Shown here one piece after another: positions 43,836 through 51,811 of a DNA stretch of 64,000 nucleotides. The translations under genes were made by a program, and so were the position numbers. The stretch is taken from the NCBI GenBank assembly GCA_016192455.1, contig JACPUC010000008.1, positions 186,001 to 250,000 of the forward strand, read 5' to 3'. The first letter of the stretch is position 1. Every line of letters begins with the position of its first letter. The notes beneath the pieces were generated by a model. The model did no database searches. It was not told where the DNA came from and saw nothing but the letters and a program-made list of their open reading frames with translations. The stretch is from Candidatus Tectimicrobiota bacterium (GTDB taxonomy: Bacteria > JACPUC01).

Positions 43836-44774
43836 ATGTTCGGAAGAGGTTCCTCACAGTCACATCACCCACACTGGCACGGCATTGCCCGGCTTCTGGC
43901 GCACGAGATCACGACGGCTGAGAAGAATCAGAGCCCGATGGGCATGTTCCTGCTGCGGGTGCCGGCGGTGGTGCCCCGCGGCGTGGGTCGCCTCCTGCCG
44001 GGACGCACCCTCGGCTACCAGCTCTACCGGAACTCTCGCCGCTACGTGGGAGTCGTCCACGATAGCTGCGATCGCGACCTCATGACGATGCGCACCACCA
44101 TCGAGGAGGTCGCCCAGCGGCAGGGGTGGTTCCCGTTCACCGTTGGCGTGGCGCTCTGGCCCGAAAATGGCCGCGTCGCGGAAGAGCTGTTGCAGTGGGC
44201 GCGCTTCGATGCGCAGCGCCGCGCCGCGGCGCCCTTGCAGCACGCCGGCGCCCCTGATGCCGTTGGCGAAGCGGCTGGCGAACCGTCTCCGGGCGCGGTC
44301 GCGGCGGGCACACCTCGCGCAGCGGCAGGAAACGGCGCGCCAGCGCGCGCCGTTCCTCTGTTAGGTCGCTTCCTCGTGCAGCGCGGCTACGTCACCGAAG
44401 AGGAGCTGCGGCGAGCCCTTGAGTTCCAGCGCTTCCAGCACACATCGCTGGGTAGCCTGGCACTTCAGCGCGGCCTCCTGACCGAGAGCGAGGTCCTCGA
44501 CATCCTTTTTCATCAGGAGGAGCAGGGAGAGCTGTTCGGTGAAGCGGCCGTGGCCCTTGGGCTGCTGACCGAGGAGCAAATCAGCGCCCTCTTGAACGAG
44601 CAGCGGATGAACCTGCCACCCCTGGGACAGGTGCTGCAGCGCCTCGGGTTGGTGAGTCCCACCGACCTGGCCCGGGCCCTCGACGAGCTCGGTTGCATGA
44701 TCGAGAAGGCGCGGCCACAGCGGGGCCATCTCCTGGAGGCACCCCCCCTGGCCGTTGCCGGCACCGAGGGGTAG
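43836..44774 (+). CDS. Degenerate GGDEF plus tandem MshEN-like domains
   Basis: The 312-residue product has an N-terminal region (residues 10-130) ending FTVGVALWPENGRVAEELLQWARFDA, which matches the end of a GGDEF domain (G.a..P.dG....LL..A..A). No GG(D/E)EF signature is visible, so no cyclase activity is expected. After a Pro/Ala linker, residues 175-285 contain repeated LGxxLvxxGyvTeeeLrxALexQ units (GRFLVQRGYVTEEELRRALEFQ, and two more), as in GspE-N/MshEN c-di-GMP-binding modules. It may be a c-di-GMP effector. ATG at 43836 follows GGAGAGAGCC. Confidence 0.68.
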   Translation: MFGRGSSQSHHPHWHGIARLLAHEITTAEKNQSPMGMFLLRVPAVVPRGVGRLLPGRTLGYQLYRNSRRYVGVVHDSCDRDLMTMRTTIEEVAQRQGWFPFTVGVALWPENGRVAEELLQWARFDAQRRAAAPLQHAGAPDAVGEAAGEPSPGAVAAGTPRAAAGNGAPARAVPLLGRFLVQRGYVTEEELRRALEFQRFQHTSLGSLALQRGLLTESEVLDILFHQEEQGELFGEAAVALGLLTEEQISALLNEQRMNLPPLGQVLQRLGLVSPTDLARALDELGCMIEKARPQRGHLLEAPPLAVAGTEG

Positions 44775-44865
44775 GCCCCGCACGCCGCGGGAGCCGAAGC
44801 GGGCGACGCCGTCGGCGGAGGCGCCGGCGCGAGCCCCCTTCCCTTACGCAACCCAGGCACAGACG

Positions 44866-44899
44866 CCGACAGCGAAGAGGCGCCCCTCTTCGCTGTCGG
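44866..44899. terminator. Bidirectional hairpin terminator
   Basis: CCGACAGCGAAGAGG and CCTCTTCGCTGTCGG form a perfect 15-base stem with a 4-base loop between convergent genes (ending 44774 and 44995). On the plus strand it is followed by a pyrimidine-rich TTCCTCTC. It probably terminates transcription from both sides. Confidence 0.75.
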
Positions 44900-44994
44900 T
44901 TCCTCTCATCGCCACGACCGTGCAGCAGTTCTTGCCCCTCCCTCGGCCAGGCGCACCGTGCCGCTCTTCTTCGGCGGCGCTGGGCGTGCGCTTC

Positions 44995-46062
44995 TCACAC
45001 CTCGGGGAAGAGGAACTGCGAGAGGTACTTGAGCTTCTGCTGGTACTCGCTGGGCGAGAGCAGCCAGATGCACGCCGCCACACTGCTGAGCAGCGAGTTG
45101 CCGTCCTGCGGCGTGAAGCTGAAGCCGACGATCTCCCGTTCGTTGCGTACCTGCAGGGTTGGCAGAACGATCACCGCGGGGTTGAGGATGCGGCCGAAGT
45201 ACCCCTGGTCCCGCCCGAAGGAGAAGACGAGGTTGGCACTCGTCTTCTGGGTCACCGCAAGACGCTCGTTGGCCTCGATGCGCCGGTAGAGCCCGTCAAG
45301 GGTCACGGGGTTGGCCAGCGTCAGGTCGAACCAGATGCTGTGCATGTACTGCGTGTTCAGCTTGATCGCGGAGCTGAACAGGTTCAACTCGTACCCCAGG
45401 GTCTTGAAGAGATGGTAGGCATCACGGGCGTGGTGGGTGCCGAAATCGGGATCGCTGTGTGTGTTCACGGTAGGTGACGCGATGAAGCCGGTGTCCTGGC
45501 TGATGTCATTCGCGCGGCGGAGGCAGACAAAGCGGCCGCAGATGAGGTTTGCGGCGCCGCCATCGCTGAGTGCAAGCGTATCAATGAGGGCTGCCAGGTT
45601 GTGGGTGTTGCAGCTTACCACGTGGATGTACTTGTCTTCGCCCGGAACCAGCGCCTCATCGTTGATGCCGCAGGCGAACATCTTGCCAAACCCGAACTCG
45701 CTTCCCTGAGCGATGAAGCCGCGGGTCGTCGACTCGTGGTGCTGGTAGTAGATCTCCTTGTTCTTCAAGCCGAACGACTCCGGCGTGCAGTCGATGATCA
45801 CAGCGGCGCGGTCGATGGCCTCTTCGAGCTCGTACGTCACGTCAATGCCCTGCTTGCGGAAGATGCTGATCTTGTTGGGATCCGCCGCCACCAGGGCGCC
45901 GCGTTTCATCAAGCTCAGCACCGTTGCGCGGTCGGTCAGCCGAGGGGTATGCTTGTAGAACGTGACGGAATCGAAGCCGAGGGACTCGCGCAACGAACAG
46001 AGGAGGCCAATCAGTGGTTCTCCTATGGTTCCGGTGCCAATGACGAGTATGTTCGTGTCCAT
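44995..46062 (-). CDS. Type II (archaeal-type) GAPDH homologue
   Basis: The 355-residue product has the NAD-binding loop VIGTGTIGEPLIG and an IIDCTPESFGLKNKEIY strand. The catalytic region VVSCNTHNLAALIDTL (Cys151) and an HH pair near residue 220 also align with archaeal type II glyceraldehyde-3-phosphate dehydrogenase. The usual SCNTTGLCR is altered to SCNTHNLAALI, so substrate or phosphate handling may differ. The ATG at 46062 follows GGAGGGATCGTC. It is divergent from the DUF815 gene. A true glycolytic role is possible, but no other glycolytic gene is near. Confidence 0.8.
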   Translation of the reverse strand: MDTNILVIGTGTIGEPLIGLLCSLRESLGFDSVTFYKHTPRLTDRATVLSLMKRGALVAADPNKISIFRKQGIDVTYELEEAIDRAAVIIDCTPESFGLKNKEIYYQHHESTTRGFIAQGSEFGFGKMFACGINDEALVPGEDKYIHVVSCNTHNLAALIDTLALSDGGAANLICGRFVCLRRANDISQDTGFIASPTVNTHSDPDFGTHHARDAYHLFKTLGYELNLFSSAIKLNTQYMHSIWFDLTLANPVTLDGLYRRIEANERLAVTQKTSANLVFSFGRDQGYFGRILNPAVIVLPTLQVRNEREIVGFSFTPQDGNSLLSSVAACIWLLSPSEYQQKLKYLSQFLFPEV

Positions 46063-46726
46063 GACGATCCCTCCGAAGGTCTCCGAGCAGGTGGGGTCAC
46101 ATAACATCCGCGTGGAAACGGCCGACTTCATGAGCGCAAGGAGTGAAAGCTGGTCGGCATCGAATGTCCTGGTCTCCTCCTTTTGGCATGGGGGGAATGC
46201 GGCACTTCGGACCACGACGGAAGTCGCGCGCGGCTGCTGGTAGCCTGGCCTGGTGCATGGGGCGGCCTGAACGCAGCCACAGCCACACGGGACTCACACC
46301 TCCCTCCGCTGCCACCCCCTGGAAACAGGCAGAGGTTGCACAAGCACCAGCAGTTGGCTACAGTTGAAACCCTCGCATTCTCAGCGTGCAGCACCCGCTC
46401 TCCCAAGCAGAGATTTACCGGAGCGACCGGCGGAAGCCGACGCAGCTTCGCTGGCTCCAATATATGAACGGCTGGCGCCCTTGTCAAAGCTTCTTCCCAC
46501 TCCGCGCCGGGGCGATGCAGCTCAGCGCCGGCAGCTTGTGACGAGCCTCGGCGCCTGCTGGAGCGCGGTCTCCTGGCCGGCGCCGACGGCGCTCCTGCAA
46601 GGCCAGCCGGACGACCTCCAGGCCGGTCAGTCCTTGGAAGTGCGGCCCGAGGGGCTCTCCCCCGCGGGGAAGGCCTGGGGAAACGTCTGGGGTTGACGCC
46701 GGACGCGGCCGGAGAAGACATCGCCG
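46063..46726. other. Divergent intergenic region
   Basis: About 660 bases separate the GAPDH homologue from the DUF815 gene. A 110-codon frame (46364-46696) starts at TTG, has no ribosome binding site and is Pro/Ala-rich in its second half, so it was not called. No promoter with both boxes was found. Confidence 0.35.
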
Positions 46727-48268
46727 ATGGGAACGATCGTGTCACGCATCGATGCCCTCCTCGCGGCGTGCGGCTGTGTTGAGCAGAGCGTGCGCCGACT
46801 CTACCTCGAGACGCGCCTGTTCCAGACCGGCATCGGCGGCCTGCTCGTGACCCTCGCCCGCATGCTGCAGAGCGAGTTGCTGGCGTTGCTCCCGGCCTTG
46901 CAGAGTTTTGACCATGATCTCCTCAAGCGCCGGCTCCTCGTCTTCCTGCCGAACCCAGCTCAAGAACCGACCTCGCTGACCAGCTACCAGACGCTCTTCA
47001 ATATGGTGGCGGCGCGCGTCGAGATGGCCTGGCATCCGGTTCTCGGCACGCCGCTCCAGGACTGCCTGCTCGAGGCGCTCCTGGCGGATGACAACCTTTT
47101 CCATCGCAAGGCGGAGGTGGCCCCGCTCGAGGCCATCGGGCCCGGTCTCATCGACGCCTACGAAGGGCTCCTCGCCGCCTACTCCACCCTCCTGCACTTC
47201 GATGCGGAGGGGATCATGACGACGTACCAGGCCATAAACCGAGAGATCATCGACGACCTGCGCCGCCGGGAGCTGCTCCTCGAGGAGGCGCTGGAGGTGC
47301 AGCCCTTGCCGCGCTTGCAGGCTCTGCAGCCGTGCCCCCTCGCCGATCATCGCTTCTCTCCCGCCGAGCGTGCCGCCGCAGCTCTGAAATCCCGCCTCCT
47401 CGAGGGACCGACCGGCCTGGAGCTTGCCGCCGCGCTTGCCGCCTTCTTCTCCACGTACAGCCGCTCCGAGCTGCGCAACTACTTGGCCTTCCGCTGGGTC
47501 GCGGACGGACGGGGCGGCCGGCTGCTCGGCGTGCATAACTTCCAGGATGTCCGCTTCGAGCACCTCGTGGGGTATGAGGAGCGCTTCCACGAACTCATCC
47601 GCAACACCAGCGCCTTCCTCGCCGGCAAGGAGGCGAACAATGTCCTCCTTTACGGCGCCCGCGGCACCGGCAAGTCCTCCAGCGTCCGCGCCCTGCTGAA
47701 CGGGTTCCACGAACACGGCCTGCGCATGATCGAGATCGACAAGGAGCAGATCTTCGAGCTGCACGAGATCATCGCCTGCGTGCGGGACCGGAAGGAGCGC
47801 TTCATCATCTTCTGCGACGATCTCTCCTTCGAGAGCGACGACACGAGCTACAAGCCCCTCAAGGTGGTGCTGGACGGCAGCCTCGAGGCGCGCGCCGGGA
47901 ACGTCCTCTTCTATGCCACCTCCAACACCAAGGACCTCGTGAAGCGGCCGCGGCTGCGGGAGGGCCTGGAGTGGAGCGAGGAGCGCGCCATCCTCGATGA
48001 GAAGCGCGGCATTGACGACCGCTTCGGCTTGAAAATCCACTTCACCATACCCGACCAAGCCCTCTCCCACCGCATGGTGCTCAAGCATGCCGAGCTGCGG
48101 GGCCTGCGCACCCCGACCGCGGAACTGCTGCGCCAGTTCCGCATCTGGTGCGGCATGAACAACCACGACCAGCCGAGCGGGCGCAGCGCGCGCGACTTCA
48201 TCACCTGGTTTATGAACCAGTGCGCCGGGGATGGGGAGAGCCCGCCGCCCTTCCGGCATGAAGCGTAA
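46727..48268 (+). CDS. DUF815-family AAA ATPase
   Basis: The 513-residue product has an N-terminal helical region and a C-terminal P-loop domain with LLYGARGTGKSSSVRALLN (Walker A, near residue 309), IIFCDDLSFE (Walker B-like), YATSNTKDLV and RGIDDRFGLKIHF (sensor and arginine-finger region). DUF815 proteins are AAA-type ATPases of unknown biological role. The ATG follows GGAGAAGACATCGCCG. It is followed by a heme-oxygenase-fold gene 60 bases later. It may load, unfold or regulate a partner enzyme, but none is proven. Confidence 0.85.
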   Translation: MGTIVSRIDALLAACGCVEQSVRRLYLETRLFQTGIGGLLVTLARMLQSELLALLPALQSFDHDLLKRRLLVFLPNPAQEPTSLTSYQTLFNMVAARVEMAWHPVLGTPLQDCLLEALLADDNLFHRKAEVAPLEAIGPGLIDAYEGLLAAYSTLLHFDAEGIMTTYQAINREIIDDLRRRELLLEEALEVQPLPRLQALQPCPLADHRFSPAERAAAALKSRLLEGPTGLELAAALAAFFSTYSRSELRNYLAFRWVADGRGGRLLGVHNFQDVRFEHLVGYEERFHELIRNTSAFLAGKEANNVLLYGARGTGKSSSVRALLNGFHEHGLRMIEIDKEQIFELHEIIACVRDRKERFIIFCDDLSFESDDTSYKPLKVVLDGSLEARAGNVLFYATSNTKDLVKRPRLREGLEWSEERAILDEKRGIDDRFGLKIHFTIPDQALSHRMVLKHAELRGLRTPTAELLRQFRIWCGMNNHDQPSGRSARDFITWFMNQCAGDGESPPPFRHEA

Positions 48269-48328
48269 GCGGGTGAGGCGCGGCGGCGCCGCGGCGGCCT
48301 GCCGCGCAGGAGAGGAGAGAGGCGGCGG

Positions 48329-49027
48329 ATGGCGACGCTTACCGCTCCAACGATCATCGACGAGATCTGCAACCTGGCCCGTCAGCAAGGGCGCCGCATC
48401 CGCTTCCTGACGGAGCCCTTGCAGCGCGGCCGGGCCATCACCTGGATCGAGCAGCACTGGCTGCGCAACCAGATACTCAGCGCGGTGCTGCGCCCGGCCT
48501 GGCTGAGCCGCTGCGACGACGCGGCCCTGATCGACAAGACCATCCAGCAGATGCGCCAGGAGCTCGTCTACGATGAGGCGATCACGCGCAGCCACCGCCA
48601 GCTCCTCATCGAGTTCGCGGCGGCCATGGGTCTCAGCGGCGCGCGGCTCGACGCTGTTCGACCCCTCGTCTCCAGCCGCGTCTGCTTCCATGTCCTGGAG
48701 AACCTGGCGCGCAGCCAATCGTGGATGCACGGCTGGCTGGCCACCTCCCTGGGGGAGTTCCTCCTCCTGGAGACCGATGCCCTCAAGCCCGAGACCTGGC
48801 GGAGGGCCTTCGGCCTGAGCGAGGCGGACGTCTTCTTCCTTACGTATCACCAGAAGGCGGACGAGGATCACGCCGGCAGGGAGGTGTGGGCTCCCCTCCT
48901 GAGGCACGTGAAGACGAGCGAGCAGGCGGGCAGACTCGTTGCCGCGGCGGAGGATGTCCTCGCCGCCTTGCAGCTCTTCTACGACGGCATCGTGGCGCAT
49001 GGGGACGCGCGCGCCGACCTGCCCTGA
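48329..49027 (+). CDS. Heme-oxygenase-fold (HDO-like) protein
   Basis: The 232-residue, all-helical product has a pattern of acidic and His residues resembling TENA/CADD/UndA-type diiron or monoiron enzymes: Glu78 with SHRQLL (His89), a GEFLLLETD helix (Glu143, Glu148), and a YHQKADEDHAGREVW helix with H174-x3-D178-x2-H181. Such proteins oxidise fatty acids, amines or aromatic amino acids with O2. The start is the ATG after GGAGAGAGGCGGCGG. It is the second gene of the rightward unit begun by DUF815. Metal content is inferred, not shown. Confidence 0.68.
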   Translation: MATLTAPTIIDEICNLARQQGRRIRFLTEPLQRGRAITWIEQHWLRNQILSAVLRPAWLSRCDDAALIDKTIQQMRQELVYDEAITRSHRQLLIEFAAAMGLSGARLDAVRPLVSSRVCFHVLENLARSQSWMHGWLATSLGEFLLLETDALKPETWRRAFGLSEADVFFLTYHQKADEDHAGREVWAPLLRHVKTSEQAGRLVAAAEDVLAALQLFYDGIVAHGDARADLP

Positions 49028-49354
49028 GCGATCCGCCCAGGCTCCTGTGTCCGGCGCCCCTCAGGCCGGAGTTGGCGCGAGACGGTGAACATGGGGTATG
49101 CTTGGCGGCGCCGCTTGCCGAATGTCGTTGATCATCCCTGGCGACCGAGTGTCCGGCGGACAGGCAGCCTGCCTATCGAAACCTCTGCGTCCTCGGCGTC
49201 TCCGCGGTGCACTCCAATGAACCGCGGAGGCGCGGAGAGCGCAGAGGGGAAAGACACCGGCCGAACGACCGTTCACCTCAGCAATGTCGTGACATCAACC
49301 ACGTAGAGGTTCTTTTCCCCAAGCAGGCAGCAGGTTTCCCCTTCTCTCAACGGG
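49028..49354. repeat. Intergenic region with interspersed repeat copy
   Basis: The gap contains one copy (about 49180-49247) of the GC-rich repeat found in the 30.6-31.2 kb array: AACCTCTGCGTCCTCGGCGTC on one side and CGCGGAGGCGCGGAGAGCGC on the other, forming an imperfect inverted repeat. The remainder shows no gene. Confidence 0.7.
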
Positions 49355-49657
49355 ATGATGACCATGGCAGAGGTTGAGAACGGTCTGTTGCACGCGGTTC
49401 GGCAGCTTTGCTACGACGACACGGGAGCGCTCTTCGTGCCGCGCGAGCTGTTCAACAAGCTCGACTACTCTGAACCCTACCCGATCAAGAATATCTCCAT
49501 GGTCCGCCTCGAGGCCTGGAAGAGACAAACCAGCAAGCTGAAGATCAAGCCGGACGAGGTGGATGCCCTCCTTGCGAAGCTCACCGCCCACGCCAAGGAG
49601 AGAGGAAGCGAGATCAAGACGGAGCTGCTGGAGGGGATCGCCACCTGGAAGGAGTGA
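49355..49657 (+). CDS. Small conserved-looking protein of unknown function
   Basis: The 100-residue product has a natural composition and GC-rich codons: LLHAVRQLCYDDTGALFVPRELFNKLDYSEPYPIKNISMVRLEAWKRQTSKLKIKPDEVDALLAKL. It is alpha-helical and charged, without signal or membrane segments. The first ATG (49355) has a weak site; an internal ATG at codon 4 is possible. It lies between the two heme-oxygenase-fold genes. No family is recognised; a partner or adaptor role is speculation. Confidence 0.6.
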   Translation: MMTMAEVENGLLHAVRQLCYDDTGALFVPRELFNKLDYSEPYPIKNISMVRLEAWKRQTSKLKIKPDEVDALLAKLTAHAKERGSEIKTELLEGIATWKE

Positions 49658-50048
49658 GGCGCGCCGTCGCCCGGGCACATGGGCCGGCATGCGCTCGATC
49701 CGAGTCACGCCGCCATTCGCCCGCGAAGCCTTGCGGGAGGAGCGCCAGCAAGCGCGGGGGTTCCCCTGCGCACAGCGGGCGAGGCGTCCTTGTGCATCCA
49801 GCCTGTGGGAGAGTGGAGAAGAGAGTGCTTGAGAAGAGGTTCCACGTTTCCCACATTAGAGAGTGTGCACAGTGGAACACCTGCCGCGCCGCAGCGGCAG
49901 CCTGCTGGCGAGCGCAGCGGAGTCAGCCCCTGCTCAAGGCCCGGAATCTTCTCCGCGGCGGCGAGTCGACGGTCCGTCGCGCGCCAGGAGAGCATAGGCC
50001 ACGATGGAACGCCGCCGCGGCGCGATGTCGTGGTCGGGAGGGCACGGC
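49658..50048. other. Intergenic region between small gene and second HDO gene
   Basis: The 391 bases hold a GTTCCAC/GTGGAAC inverted pair (49839-49845 and 49872-49878) that only weakly recalls half of a parS palindrome. It is too gapped to bind ParB. Frames across the region are Arg-rich and lack starts. Nothing further is supported. Confidence 0.35.
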
Positions 50049-50789
50049 ATGAGCGACGACACCCTGGTAGCAGAGTACTTGGTAGAAACCGAGGCAGCCT
50101 GGATCAACGAGGCGCGCGACACCCTCGTCACCCCCTACCGCAAGAAGATGGCCGAGCATCCGTACCTGCGCGAGGCCATTGCGGGAACCTTGCCGCGCGA
50201 GAAGCTGCTGTGCTTGGCCGAGAACACGCTCTGGCTCATTACGAGCTTCCCGGAAGTCATTGCCACGTTTGCCTCCCGCTGTCCGAGGTATGACCATGGG
50301 TTGAAGAAGCAACTGCTTGCGAACGCCTGGAGCGAGCATGAGCATCCCATGTTCTTGGCGCGGGCCGTGAAGGCCCTGGGGGGCGATCCGGCGCCGATCC
50401 TGAAGGGTCCGGATTGGGGCCCCTTCCAGCCGAAGCGCGTGGTCATCTGCATGCGCTACTGGATGCACTACGCGGCGCATCAATTGAGCTGGCCCGAAGC
50501 CCTCGCCGCCGTTCCGGTCGGGATTGAGTCCTTCGTCCCGTACCAGATGAACCCCATTTGGAAATCCCTGACCACGAACTACGGCCTCTCGGCCGACGAC
50601 ACGGAATGGTTTGCCATCCACGGCGGCGAGGTGGAGATGGAGCACGGCAACGAGGGCATCCGCCGGCTCGAGAAGTACGTCCACCCGCGCGACCTGGAGA
50701 TGCAGCAAGCCTGCCGGCATGCCATCAAGCAGAGCGCTGACATCCTCTGTGATTGGATGCTGGAGACGTGGTACTTCAACACGCCGTAG
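50049..50789 (+). CDS. Heme-oxygenase-fold (HDO-like) protein
   Basis: The 246-residue product has the helical pattern of TENA/HDO proteins with candidate metal ligands: Glu96 and His99 in NAWSEHEHPMF, Glu160 in VGIESFVPYQ, and His191, Glu194 or Glu196, and His199 in IHGGEVEMEHGNEG. The last motif replaces the Asp of the usual HxxxDxxH, so metal binding is plausible but altered. The ATG follows GGGAGGGCACGGC. It is the second HDO-type gene of this region and diverges from the first; the two may be partners or successive enzymes. Confidence 0.72.
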   Translation: MSDDTLVAEYLVETEAAWINEARDTLVTPYRKKMAEHPYLREAIAGTLPREKLLCLAENTLWLITSFPEVIATFASRCPRYDHGLKKQLLANAWSEHEHPMFLARAVKALGGDPAPILKGPDWGPFQPKRVVICMRYWMHYAAHQLSWPEALAAVPVGIESFVPYQMNPIWKSLTTNYGLSADDTEWFAIHGGEVEMEHGNEGIRRLEKYVHPRDLEMQQACRHAIKQSADILCDWMLETWYFNTP

Positions 50790-50902
50790 GCGGACGATCC
50801 GCGGCGCGCGGCAGCTCGCGGCCAGGCGGCTGAGGAAGGAGCGGCGCGTGGGGGGATGCTCTTCATCCGCGCCAGGCTCTTGGCGGGAGCTTTCGCGACG
50901 CC

Positions 50903-51715
50903 TCACGAAACGCCGGGCAGATGGGAGAGGAAGAACTCCAGGGCGAGCTCATTGAAGCGCTCGGGCTGTTCGTAGAACGCGCCGTGGGCGGCCCCGGGAA
51001 GGATGTGGAGGTCGGAGGCGGGAAGGTGCCGGTGCACGCTCTCGACGCGCGGGCGGTTGTAGTCGTGCTCGCCGCAGAGCAGGCGGGTGGGCATGCGAAT
51101 CTCCCGCAGGCGCGCCGTGATATCTCCCGGCGTCAGCGACAGGTCCTCCCGCATGCGCACGACCCAGGCGGTGGCGGAGTTCTCGTCGCAGATGCCGCGG
51201 TAGCGGCGCACCTCCTCGGGGTACTCGGCGCGGAACGTTTCGCTGAAGACACTGGCGGCGAAAAGGCGCTCGAAGAGGGCGCCGCAGCCCTCCGCCTCGG
51301 CCCATGTCAAGGCCTGAATGAGGCGCTGCCGGAAGCCATCGGAGACCCGCCAGGTGGCGCCGCAGCCGCTCACCAGCAGCGCCGCGATGCGCTGCGGCGC
51401 CAACAGGGCCGTGCGCAGCGCCGTGGCCCCTCCCATCGAGTAGCCAAGGAGAAAGACGCGCGGCATCCCCAGGGCCTCGAGCAGGCCGAGGATGTCCCGC
51501 GCGATGGTGAAGCGATCGTAGTCGCAGGGCGGGGCGCTCGAGCGCCCAAAGCCGCGCTCGTCCACCAGGAGAACCTTGAAGGCGCGAGCAAACACCGGCG
51601 TCTGCTTGTGCCAGGAGCCGCTGTTTCCCTCGCCGCCATGGAGCAGCACGAGGGGAAACCCGTCCCCATGGAGCTCGTAGTAGAGACGCACGGAGTTTAC
51701 GTTGACGTAGGGCAT
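50903..51715 (-). CDS. Alpha/beta hydrolase
   Basis: The 270-residue product has PLVLLHGGEGNSGSW (oxyanion region), VLLVDERGFGRSS, the nucleophile elbow GYSMGG (Ser93), the acidic residue in GEHDYNRP and the catalytic His in GAAHGAFYEQP. This is the Ser-Asp-His triad of the alpha/beta hydrolase superfamily. Family members hydrolyse esters, lactones or thioesters. It is convergent with the second HDO gene and starts an area of leftward envelope genes. The substrate is unknown. Confidence 0.87.
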   Translation of the reverse strand: MPYVNVNSVRLYYELHGDGFPLVLLHGGEGNSGSWHKQTPVFARAFKVLLVDERGFGRSSAPPCDYDRFTIARDILGLLEALGMPRVFLLGYSMGGATALRTALLAPQRIAALLVSGCGATWRVSDGFRQRLIQALTWAEAEGCGALFERLFAASVFSETFRAEYPEEVRRYRGICDENSATAWVVRMREDLSLTPGDITARLREIRMPTRLLCGEHDYNRPRVESVHRHLPASDLHILPGAAHGAFYEQPERFNELALEFFLSHLPGVS

Positions 51716-51811
51716 GGAGATCAGCCACGGATGAGGGAGGAAATACCGGCACGGCGCGGCGGCGGGGGTGCGCCGCTGAAAGCCCGGGAGAGCCGCGCCG
51801 CGCAGGCCCGC

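Noticed and set aside
46364-46696. 110-codon frame between GAPDH and DUF815 genes
   Set aside because: Starts at TTG without a ribosome binding site and lacks a natural residue pattern in its second half.
46742-49000. 752-codon open frame on the minus strand
   Set aside because: Antisense of DUF815 and HDO genes; Glu/Gln/Arg/His-rich noise.
49838-49880. Possible second parS near the HDO gene
   Set aside because: GTTCCAC and GTGGAAC are separated by 26 bases and do not form the compact palindrome.
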